A DNA stretch of 64,000 nt from Dipylidium caninum (Eukaryota > Platyhelminthes > Cestoda > Cyclophyllidea > Dipylidiidae), in NCBI GenBank assembly GCA_017562135.1, contig QEYB01001597.1:62001-126000 (forward strand), given 5' to 3'. The translations under genes were made by a program, and so were the position numbers. The notes under the pieces were generated by a model. It had not been told where the DNA came from and searched no databases. It was given only the letters and a program-made list of their open reading frames with translations. This document shows positions 13,104-22,560 of this stretch, in pieces (position 1 is the stretch's first letter; every line of letters starts with the position of its first letter).

Positions 13104-14603
13104 GCGTTTAGCAATCCATTGTTGCCTTTCGCACCTGAATGTTCCCACACAACTTCATGCAGTTGGTGGCGATTGCCGTTAACGGCAACTCACACTGTAT
13201 TAATCACCGAAACTGAGTACAATGGAGTGAAAATCACAAGACCTGACCTGACCAGAGTTCATTGAACACGTCGGAAACACGATGCTATGAGGTGAGCCAT
13301 GCAGACGTTTTCCTGCTCGGGGTCACTCTCGCACATATCAGTTTGCAAGCACAATCAGGGCGACGGTAGGCCTGTGAATCCCCCACCTCACCTCAGAATT
13401 TCAATAATTTGACAATCTTCAACTCATGCCAGACTCCTCATTCCAACTCACTGAATCTGATCTACAGTCGTTATGTTTGCACAGATTTGCGTCTGTGCGT
13501 GGGCATGGAAGACCATTCAGGGAAGTCGACGCTTTCGAGTGACCATGGTGGAAGCATGACATTGGCGTGTAATGTTGGCAATTTGCAACCAAACAAAATC
13601 GTGCCTGGCTCTTCTCCTGAAATCGGCATTTCCGCCTCTCGACAAAATCTTTGCACCTCTCAATTCCGCCTTACTCTTCCTCCTCCTCCTTCTCCTCCCC
13701 CACCCGCTCGGCCTCAGACAGCGCTGCTTCACAGAGTAGGTCGTCTTCGTTTACAGCCGGCACTTCACTCTCCTCACCACACGGCTGACTGATTGGAAGA
13801 CGCAGGCGTGGAAGTATTTGGTGAGCAGACTTATCAAACTGTCTCGTCACCATGACCGGCGGACATATTCCGGAGTTGTTTTCCACTTTTCAAAGACGCA
13901 TTCACCAACAGACCGCCCGTCGGCTAACCTGATGGAGCGCCAACTGATTCGCATGTTCTTTCACTAAGGCAGATGAGGGGGAGTGAGCCGCGCCACAGTT
14001 ATTAGTGTGAGAGTCTCAGTGAGTTGGAAGTGTGCAGGAAGCCAAGTATACGCGGCGTCAGGGCGTAAAGACTGTGGGGGAATCAGCGTGAACCACTTTG
14101 ATGCGTGAAGGTCTTCAGAAGACTTTGGAGAGATGGTCAACCCTCTGGCCGATTCTCGGAGCGAGAATCTGTGGCTGGTGATTTCAGAACTGACAAACGT
14201 GCATGCACCTCATTCTCGTGCCAAATCCGCTCCTGACAGGCCTCCGAAGCGGTCGGTTTAAGAAGATCAGCTTGCACAATCATCAGCACAAAATTCAACC
14301 TCGAACGCAGTAGATCAAGAAGACCGTGTGTGGCTGAGAGGAGTGAAACCTGGTTTTCCTGCAGCTCTTCCCCTGATGCTTTGAGGACGCCATGGTTAGA
14401 GGCCTCACGACGTGACCCTTCATCCGAGGTAACATTCGCGCCTTGGCTGATCTCATGTCACGGTGTCGCGTGAGCGATTTAATCCTGCAGACTCACAACA
14501 CAACGCCGCAACCACTGTTTCTGACTCAGACGGCGAAACATCGGTTGACTTCCACTCGAAAGCGGTAATCGGTGTGAAATTCGACCTCGACCCGACAAAC
14601 AGG

Positions 14604-14613
14604 AGTATATGAA
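14604..14613 (+). promoter_or_regulatory. TATA-like box of unit copy B
   Basis: GTATATGAAG in the conserved context also seen at about 202, 21,109 and 28,735. Hairpin 2 begins about 270 nt downstream. Confidence 0.3.
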
Positions 14614-14878
14614 GACGGTGGTTGACGGCGTGTGAGCACTGCGAGGGCCAGACTGGACGTGGTGCTCTCTTCGCCTGCGTCGTCGTCGTTGCCAGCGTTG
14701 GTGGTGCCTCTGGTGTGGCCTCGTCGCGGTTCCGTCTCTGAACATAAGGCAAGCCAACCTCTGCTCTTGTGCAACTGCGGTCCACAGCATGTGGAGGCAA
14801 CTTTGAGAGACTGGAACAGGTAACATGCTAGTGAAAGAACGTTTACGAGCGAGGTGGAGCAGTAGCACACGGCGAGCG

Positions 14879-14941
14879 AATGTGGCGCCTGCTCTCAAAA
14901 CGGACAGAAGCGGTTGCGTTTTGACATCTGAGCGCCGCATT
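14879..14941 (+). other. Hairpin 2, copy B
   Basis: Outer stem AATGTGGCGC pairs with GCGCCGCATT (one U-G wobble), and inner stem TCAAAACG pairs with CGTTTTGA. Between them the left side has changed to GCTC where copy C has GATG, so the middle of the stem is open in this copy. Confidence 0.5.
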
Positions 14942-15344
14942 TTCTCGCCCCATTCGTCCGTCTTCGCCTCGACCGATCTTCCTTCTCCTCCTCTTCACCT
15001 CCTTCCATCGCACCGCACCACACCGCACCTCGACCCACATTCTCGATTCTTTCCTTCCCTTCCCCCTTTTTCTTTGCACTCCTCTCTCAGCATCAAAACT
15101 CCGCCACGCTCGGCGAAGGCTCAAATCTCCCACTATCTCCGCTCCTCTCGTGTTGTATTCTCCGCAAATTACAAAGCCATGTGAATTTTCCTCTTAACGC
15201 TAGCCGCTAAAGACACCTCCTCGTTTGGAGTGACGTAGCCCAACACTTCCATTCGATTGCGTGCTTTGACATGCCTCCTACCGCATCGCTGCTAAAGCTA
15301 ACTCTGTTGGCGTCGAGCTACTTTGATGTGTCGACAGCAGCGCT

Positions 15345-15354
15345 TTGGTAAGTG
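15345..15354 (+). promoter_or_regulatory. Splice-donor-like GGTAAGT site, copy B
   Basis: A consensus 5' splice donor embedded in a conserved TTGG-GTAAGTGGAATTTCGTTGAA context. The same site is present in copy C (about 21,855) and in mirror copies near 56,335, 51,775 and 60,095. Its conservation suggests the unit may be transcribed and spliced; no acceptor is identified. Confidence 0.3.
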
Positions 15355-15417
15355 GAATTTCGTTGAACATTGAAGAAGCGAAGAGTGATGTGGGTGATGG
15401 AATGTGGCGCTGGATTG

Positions 15418-15445
15418 CAAGACTGACCCATCACCGTCAGTCTTG
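15418..15445 (+). other. Hairpin 1, copy B
   Basis: Perfect 10-bp stem CAAGACTGAC / GTCAGTCTTG closing an 8-nt loop. It starts about 70 nt after the donor-like site. The same stem-loop is present in eight places in the window with a varying loop. Confidence 0.6.
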
Positions 15446-15960
15446 AAGTCGGAGCCCGCATTCCCTCACTCGAGACGCCTATTGCAGGACAGTTCGTTTG
15501 CCTGGGCTCTTTACCTCGTGGCTCGGCAACATGTCAGTTTGCTTCGAGTTCACGCCTAACAGTGGGAGGTGGCGCGTGTCATCCTCTCGCAGAGAAAGAG
15601 TTTGACTAAGGAACAAAGGAATTGTGCAGCAGAGCACTCCGTTGTAGCAGTGTATAGGAAAAGCGAAGGGACCAACAGCGATGAAATGAACTGGTGGATT
15701 GAAAGGACGACTGTGGGAAGACGCCAGGTTAGTGACTGAAGTGGTAGGGCATGCGGATGCTCGGGCATGAGGGCTAATGCCTTGGACGAAGTGCAAAAGA
15801 TGGGTGGACGCGGGGCGGCATTCCACGACCGACGGACGTGCGTTGGTTGTGGAATGAAGGCACCATATCCTCTCATCTCAAACGACCGCGGGGCTGCTAC
15901 GCTTGACTCTTACTTTACTTGCCCTCGACACCCAGCCACCTCGCACCTTTTCTGATGGGA

Positions 15961-17817
15961 GACTCTCAGTACGTCCTCCCGACTCGCCTCTTTCCAGCCT
16001 CCGCTGCCTGTCTCCCTTTGTTCTGGTGTGATAGCCGCTTAAATGTGATTCCATCGCTACTGGCCGGTGGCCCTGCCGTCAAAACTACTGCGGCCGTTAC
16101 GATCCTCTTCCACCACTAAACCCCACCAGTTTCCACAGAAGCCCAATTCCTTCATAATTGGGCCCTCACTAGTCACAATATCTCCAAACCCGGTTGTTGC
16201 GAAGGAAGTTTCTGTGCTCTTCCCTTCTGTTGCGCTCTTCATCCCCCTGTCTTCCCTTCTACGTCTCATATCACATCAAGTCTTTGCCTCGTCTGCCCTC
16301 ACCACATCGTACCTCCACTCGCATTCACTGCCCTTCCATGCCCTTCCCTTTGCGTCCCCTTTCTTCCCTTCTCTCCACACATTTCACAGCCATCCGAATT
16401 TCCGAACTCAAACAGTAGCTACAAAAGGTGCCTCCTCGTCTGAGGTGACCGATCCCAACTCCCCCCTTCCATTGCACCCATTGACATCATTTCACCTCCA
16501 ACCATCAAAGCCCGCAACAGGCGGCGCAGGCTCAAATCGCCTAACATCTCAGCGCCACTTGTCGCATTCTTCGCACATTCGAAAGGAATTTAAATCACCC
16601 ACCCCACATCAGGCAATAAAGATAGCGCGTCGTCTGTAGCAGCGGAGCCTAGCACTTGCGCAACCTTGCATCATACGGGAATGCATCGACCTCGATGGGA
16701 GGCGAAGGTCAAAGTTAGGTGGCGATGTGTCAGTCTGTTAGTCGGGGAGAAGACTGCGGCGCTCGGCTTCCGCCTTCCTCCCGGTATTTCTTCCTTCTCA
16801 ACGCATCTGTGAAGCCCCCAGTCGAGAGTTCCAGTTGAGTTGGTTTGGCTGAAAAGTGTTCCTCTTCCTCCACCCACTCGGCCTCAGGCAGCGCTGCCTC
16901 CCGAGTAGGTCGTCTTAGCGTGGACTTAGCGAGTGTCTTTTGAGCTGGAGAATTTTCACCATGTAATTGATCCAAACCCGTGTCAGGATGGAATGAGGGC
17001 TCTGGCATACAAAGAAGAGGGTTTAAGGAGGCCGGTGTCTTCGAGGGGACACAGTGAAGCCCTCACAAATGCGCCGACTGAGAAGACCGTCTGTAAGGAA
17101 ACATGGTCTATCTGTCACGATTCTGACGAGACGTGAACTTTTTCGCCTGGTCCATGGCGAAGTGAGGTGAGGTGAACGGGACTACTCGAAAGTTAGTGGC
17201 GAGGAGAGCCTTGGCGAGGTGAGAGCGTGGAGGAACCAGTGAGAGACGCACACGGTCTGCCACGGTAGCTCATCAGGTGAGGAGGAAGGTGAAACTGGGC
17301 GAGGGAGGTGTACGAGTGTGGTGAGATATTCCACGCGCGATGGAATGATTGCGAAAATTCGCGACCACTGCCTAAATGGTCTCCATCAGCAATGTCGCCC
17401 ACGAGCCTCTCGGCCATTCCTGTCGTCAGCGGATTCGCACCCGTGCAAAAGTGCTCTTGAAGTGAGCTTCGTTCTCCGGGCGAACTGTCAATCAAGTCAG
17501 TTTTTCTCTCAGCCTGAAAATCACGTAAGAGCTGCAAGGAATGTTTGCCAGCGGAAGGAGAGAGTTGTGCCCATGTCCTGAATGCGAGGACTCCGGCTCC
17601 AAATATCGCATCTCTGACATTAGCGCGTGCTACTTCATTTCCCTTTCCAGACTTTCAGCCTAACACACAGAGTGGACACTTCCTTTCGTCCGCATCACCT
17701 CATCGACGACAGGGAACTGATGGCAGCGCTCTCTCCTCATCACGCCCTCCTCCCGTCTGCCGACATGTGTGCCGAGACGAGGCTGCGCAGAACAGTTTGA
17801 TAGTCACGCATCTCCTC
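15961..17817. repeat. Left-arm sequence between units, no gene recognised
   Basis: Pyrimidine-rich non-coding sequence mirrored at about 53.9-55.7 kb. A 190-codon open frame on + at 16,067-16,639 is low-complexity (Ser/Pro/Leu/His). Its mirror copy in the right arm is broken by small indels, so I do not call it a gene. Confidence 0.4.
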
Positions 17818-18030
17818 CATCGACACAATTCGGCAGGCTTGAGCATTACCTTTCTACCACTGACTTCGTCGTACGCAGCTCCTCTTCTCAAGCAACACGG
17901 CCTTCATGTGTTCGTTGGTGGAGAAGGAAGAGCCAGCGGACTGGCGGAGAGGTCTCTTTGTAGCTCCCCAACATCAGTGCATCCGCATGGTCGTACGCCT
18001 TGGCGTACTGAAAAAAGACCCTCAAGGCAA
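17818..18030 (+). repeat. Block L, copy 1
   Basis: About 210 nt starting near CATCGACACAATTC and continuing through the AAGCAACACGGCCTTCA and GTGGAGAAGGAAGAGCC motifs. It recurs in direct orientation at 25,637-25,860 with few differences, and inverted at about 53.64-53.86 and 47.77-47.98 kb. It is one of the best-conserved pieces between successive units. No protein family is recognised in any frame. Confidence 0.6.
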
Positions 18031-18719
18031 GGCTTACGTTGGCTACTGGAGAAGGGGAGAGGAAGGATGCGCCCACTGGCCACGACAGTGAATGAAGTAC
18101 TCGTCAACCCACTTCTCCTCCAACAATCTCCAGCCACACTTCGTTGGATTTCCTACTGACAGCCACATGCTCTCTACTCCAACACTAGTCAACCGCTGCG
18201 ATTCGTAACATTCTTCGACGGCAAATCACGCTAACCTCCCGTCTAACCGTGCCTGCGTTCAACCCTCTGGGTCCCGTCCTGGTCCCGCCCCGTCATCACA
18301 TTTCCTCACCACACGCATCCATTCGCCTCTCACTCCTTCTCCTTTCTCCCTTTCTTCCTCAACGCATCATCTGCCGCATCCGCTGACGCTCGCCAACCCG
18401 TCGCCCTTCACCGACAGTCAATGCGCCTTCCTTCTTCGCCTCTCTCCTCCTCCCATGCAAGGCGTCTCAACTGGCAAAGGGATCACCGAGCTGCCCGCAC
18501 GATTTTCAGAGGACACAGAGGATTGTCCATTCCACCCTCTCATCCTCCTCTGCTACGACACCTCGCTCTTGTGTCACTTGGCCAAATCACAGGCGACAAG
18601 TGGTGATTATTCGTTGCGAGGTCTTGTCACCATTATTTCGCTTATCATCCGAGGGCTTTCGCGCCCGTTGCGGAAATGGCCCAACATGGTTGAGTAGCTT
18701 TAGGCGATGAAACAGTCAC

Positions 18720-20860
18720 TTGTGTTTCGTTCTCCATGAGGAGCAATTTACCGGTGGTAGACGACTCTTACGAAATGACACGCGAATGGAAGACTTCTCG
18801 CTTTAACCCATCCGTCCTCGTCGTCTATGTCTGAATTAAAGTGAGCAACGCAACTCAACGTTACGATGGCCTAGGAGAGAGTGGAAGCGGGAGGTGTGAG
18901 GTGTGAGGGAAGAAAACGAGAGTTAGGGTTCAGTGGAGAGATTTACACGCCAGTCAAGAGTAGAATTGCGAAGCAAGAGGTGCAAAGCTGTTGACACAAG
19001 AGGCACCTTCCTCGTGGCCGAGTTCCCCGCGGTGGACGAATGATTTAAGTAGGTGGACAGGGCTCAAGAAATGGCACATCTCTGTGTAAAATGGGAGGGG
19101 AATTTCCAAAGTTGCCACCTCAAACAGGCGAGGAAAGGTCGCCGACTCCTGGTCATCCAGTCAACTGTGTGCTCACGGGTCATCCATCTCCCTTGGTCAT
19201 TTGTATTCTCGCTCGACTTGCAAATAACGCCTTCGGCACCAATGAGTCTCGTTCACTGGCCCTCAGACACAAACTCCCTTCTGCCCTCTTCCATCAGCTT
19301 GCTCACCCTGGAAATGACAACCTCCCACTTTTTCTGCCTCGGGAGAGGCCAGAGAAGTGCTGCTGATCGCAATTTCCACGAACGAGAAGAGGTTCCTGCC
19401 CACAAAATAAATAAATAAATAAATAAAATAGTCTGTCTTTGGAGGTACATAAGCCAAGTGGTGACCCGGATGCATTAGGCACTAGTGGGCGACTCGTGAC
19501 GAATTATTGAAGTCTTAATGTTGAAAATAGGGTAAGTGGGATCTCGGCGGAAGTCTTAGCCTTCCCCGGCGCAGCTCCTAATTTTTCTGACCTGTCAACT
19601 TTTACTTCGCCTGACATCTACTGCCGCCTCGCCTCATGTGGACTAACCGAGAGAGAAAGGAAGGTGTGACGACTCAGCAGATTGGTGGCTGACAGTGTTC
19701 AATCACTCTCCACCACTACGAAATGACATGTAAACTGTTACTGTTAGCGCAAAAAGATTGTGGCAGCGCCTGGTGAGGACTCACTCAAGAACGTGGACTG
19801 CGGCGGATATGGGAATTTCGAATGGGTGGATGACAGTGTCCGATCACAGTCCACAACTACGCAACGACGCGCAAACTCTTCCAGCTCGCGTAGGACCTGC
19901 TTCCTCATGGGGCGCATCTAACGCTCCCCACTGCTCCATTGATGACGGCAAGGCGGTCGAAGGTGCGCGGATGAGTTCCGCAGGCTCACAGTACCCCAGC
20001 CAAGCTCCGTTACAGAAACACCGCAACGTTGACTGGCTTCTTCGCGAAAGCGATCACTGATGTACGAATGACCTCGTATTGGCAAACAGGAGCATATGAA
20101 GACTTAGTAACAGCGCATAAGGAAGGCGATTGTGCCCTCGGACCAACTCGAGGTGGAGGAGGATTCGCAGTCGCGCCGTTCTCTTGACTTGATGGCCATT
20201 TAGGCCTCGTCTGACCTGTCCAACTGCACCGGCTCCGGAGGCTTCTTCATCTGTCAACATGGGGAGACAAGCGTAAGATTATTCGAGTTCACTCACATTC
20301 TATCGTCATGAGTGCTCTGCACTGCCCCGTCGATGTCCGAAAAGGTCTATTAGTGACAGAAACGACTATGATTTCTCTACTGTGGACGAATGACTTAAGA
20401 AGGTGGGCAGGGATCAGGAGATGGCGCACCTCTGTGTATAAAGGGGGGGGGGGAATTTCCAAGGCCGAGGAAATGTGCTGATGGAAGTTGACATCGAAGA
20501 GTATTTCGGGTGTCATCTGAGCCAGTGGTACTCGAAAGCGCACCACTTCTGCCAGTGCGGAAACCATGTCGGACATGTGTGTAGGAGTCGGCCGCGGGAG
20601 TCGTGGCGCGGGAAGGTCTCTGGAAGACTTTGGAGGGATGGTCAACCTTCTGGTCCATCCGCGGAGCGAGAATATGTGGCTGGTGGTTTCAGAACTGACA
20701 AAAGTGCATGCGCCTCATTCTCGTGCCAAATCGGCTGCTAACAGCCCTCGGAAGGAGTCCGTCTAGGAAAACCAGCTTGCACAATCAGCAGGGTAAAATT
20801 CAACCTCGGAAGTAGTAGAATAAGAAGACCGTGTGTGGTTAGGACGAGTAAGAAATTGGT
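18720..20860 (+). other. Left-arm segment largely absent from right arm
   Basis: The mirror position (about 52,780-52,960) holds only about 170 bp. The retained ends at 18,720-18,930 match the right arm at perhaps 75-80 percent, far less than the rest of the arms, and about 1.9 kb (roughly 18,930-20,835) has no counterpart. The extra segment includes the block shared with 7 kb, an (AAAT)n tract at 19,403-19,430 and a run of eleven G at about 20,443. Both borders carry a GTTAGG-like word, compatible with a deletion in the right arm or an insertion in the left. Confidence 0.65.
19403..19430 (+). repeat. (AAAT)n microsatellite
   Basis: A short uninterrupted tetranucleotide tract, AATA/AAAT repeated about six times. 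It lies in the segment missing from the right arm. Confidence 0.85.
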
Positions 20861-21107
20861 TTCCCTGCGACTCCGTCACTGCGACCTTGTGATCTCCATG
20901 GTTAGAGGCCTCACGACGTGACCCTTCATTCGAGGTGAAATTCACGCCCTGGCTGATCATGTCACCGTGTCGCGTGAGCGCTTTAATCCTTCAGACTCAC
21001 AATACAACACCGCAACCACCGTTTGTGACTCAGACGCCAAAACATCGGTTGACTTCCAATCGAAGGCGACCATCGACGTGACATTCGACCTCGACCTGAC
21101 AGACGGG

Positions 21108-21117
21108 AGTATATGAA
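21108..21117 (+). promoter_or_regulatory. TATA-like box of unit copy C
   Basis: GTATATGAAG preceded by the conserved TTCGACCTCGACCTGAC context. Hairpin 2 begins about 235 nt downstream. Confidence 0.3.
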
Positions 21118-21171
21118 GGCGGTGGCTGGCAGTGTTTCATCCCGAAAGAGACCAGACTGCAGGTGGTGCTC

Positions 21172-21203
21172 ACGTCGTCGTCGTCGTCGTCGACGTCGAC
21201 GTT
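21172..21203 (+). repeat. (CGT)n-like trinucleotide tract
   Basis: CGTCGTCGT repeats merging into GACGTCGACG. It is mirrored near 52,434-52,465 with substitutions. Confidence 0.75.
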
Positions 21204-21345
21204 AGTGGTGCCTCCGGTGTGACCTCGTCGCGGTTTCGTTACCTGATCTAAGTCAGCGCAACTTCTGCTCTTGTGATATTGTGGAGGACAGCAAGTAGAG
21301 GAAGAACGTTTACGAGCGAGGTGGAGCAGTAGCACATGGCGAGCG

Positions 21346-21410
21346 AATGTGGCGCCTGATGTCAAAACGGACAGAAGAGTGGTTGCGTTTTGACATCTGA
21401 GCGCCGCATT
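21346..21410 (+). other. Hairpin 2, copy C (most complete stem)
   Basis: A 65-nt stem-loop. AATGTGGCGC pairs with GCGCCGCATT (one wobble). After a 2/3-nt internal loop, GATGTCAAAACG pairs perfectly with CGTTTTGACATC, leaving a loop of about 17 nt. In total about 22 bp of helix in a precursor-miRNA-like size. The same structure is at 52,223-52,289 in the right arm. Confidence 0.65.
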
Positions 21411-21924
21411 TTCTCGCCCCATTCGTCCGTCTTCGCCTCGACCGATCTTCCTTCTCCTCCCCTCCGCATCTCCTTCCATCGCACCTCGAACCGCACCGCA
21501 CCGCACCACACCACACCGCACCTCGACCCGATTCCCCTTTCCTTCTCTCCCCTCTTCTTCTCTGCACTCCTCTCGCACTGTCATACTCCACAACCCTCGA
21601 CAAAGGCTCAAATCTCCCACTCGCTCTGCTCTTCTTGTCGCATTCTCCGCACACTTCATGACCATCAGGCGTTCTTCTCCCACTCTTGCCGTTAAAGACA
21701 TGTTCCCGTTTGGAGTGACGGAGCCCAACACTTCCATCCCATTGCGCCCTTTGACACGCCTTCTGCTACTTCGCTGCTAACGCTAAACCTGTGAACCTTC
21801 AGCCGCTTTGATAGAGGCAGAAAAGGAAAGTCATCTGTCCACAACGGCACTTGGGTAAGTGGAATTTCGTTGAATGTTGTCGAAGTGGAGAGTGATGTGG
21901 GTGATGGAATGTGGCGCTGGACAG

Positions 21925-21952
21925 CAAGACTGACCCACCACCGTCAGCCTTG
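21925..21952 (+). other. Hairpin 1, copy C
   Basis: CAAGACTGAC / GTCAGCCTTG stem with one A-C mismatch, which becomes a G-U pair in a transcript of the opposite strand. It lies about 70 nt downstream of the GGTAAGT site. Confidence 0.55.
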
Positions 21953-22560
21953 AAGTCGGAGCCCGCATTCACTCACTCCAGACGCCTACTGCAGGACCGT
22001 TCGTCTCCTTGAGCCGTCTGAATTTCCCTCTTAACGCTGGCCGCTAAAGACACCTCTTCGTCTCCTTACGCCGCGCCTTTTGACATACCTTCAACTACAT
22101 CGCTGCTAACGCTAAACCTGTTGGATCGCGAACGTGTCAGTCTGCTTCGAGTTCACGCCTAACAGTCGATGGTGGCGCGAGTCATCTCCTCGCAGAGTGA
22201 GAGTTTGACTAAGGAACAAAGGAATTGTTCAGCAGAGCACTCCATTGTAGCAGTGTATAGGAAAAGCGAAGGGACCAGCAGCGATGAAATGAACTGGTGG
22301 ATTGAAAGGACGACTGTGGAAGACGCCAGGTTAGTGACTGAAGTGGTAGGGCATGCGGATGCTCGGGCATGAGGGCTAATGCCTTGGACGAAGTGCAAAA
22401 GATGGGTGGACGCGGGGCGGCATTCCACGACCGACGGACGTGCGTTGGTTGTGGAATGAAGGCACCATATCCTCTCATGTCAAACGACTGCGGGGCTGCT
22501 ACGCTTGACTCTTACTTTACTTGCCCTCGACACCCAGCCACCTCGCACCTTTTCTGATGG

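Larger units (their letters stand above)
14391..15960 (+). repeat. Repeat-unit copy B
   Basis: Core of the repeat unit, aligned with copy C at 20,897-22,560 in direct orientation. Both start at CCATGGTTAGAGGCCTCACG and run through GTGTCGCGTGAGCG, the TATA-like box, hairpin 2, a pyrimidine-rich tract, the GGTAAGTGGAATTTCGTTGAA site, hairpin 1 and the GATGGGTGGACGCGGGGCGG block, ending near CTTTACTTGCCCTCGACACC. Open frames differ between copies because of indels, so no protein is conserved. Copy B is mirrored at 55,735-57,302. Confidence 0.75.
20897..22560 (+). repeat. Repeat-unit copy C
   Basis: Best-preserved unit core, with every element in order: TATA-like box at about 21,109, hairpin 2 at 21,346-21,410, pyrimidine/ACCGC-rich tract to about 21,610, donor-like GGTAAGT at about 21,855, hairpin 1 at 21,925-21,952, and the GATGGGTGGACGCGGGGCGG block near 22,402. 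A 235-codon minus-strand open frame (21,030-21,737) spans the front half. Its mirror copy is frameshifted and copy B does not preserve the frame, so it is unlikely to be a protein. Mirrored at 51,070-52,735. Confidence 0.75.

Noticed and set aside
14600..14640. tRNA or SINE-type pol III promoter in the unit
   Set aside because: I could not find A-box and B-box pairs at proper spacing; the conserved signal is a TATA-like box instead.
14479..14940. 153-codon minus-strand frame over unit B
   Set aside because: Overlaps the TATA-like box and hairpin 2, is broken in the mirror copy and has no family resemblance.
16067..16639. 190-codon plus-strand frame
   Set aside because: Ser/Pro/His/Leu-rich low-complexity translation of a pyrimidine-rich tract; interrupted in the right arm.
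21030..21737. 235-codon minus-strand open frame as a gene
   Set aside because: Its mirror (51,894-52,653) is broken by frameshifts into several frames, copies B and F do not keep the frame, and the translation is low-complexity (Arg/Glu/Asp runs) without a domain.
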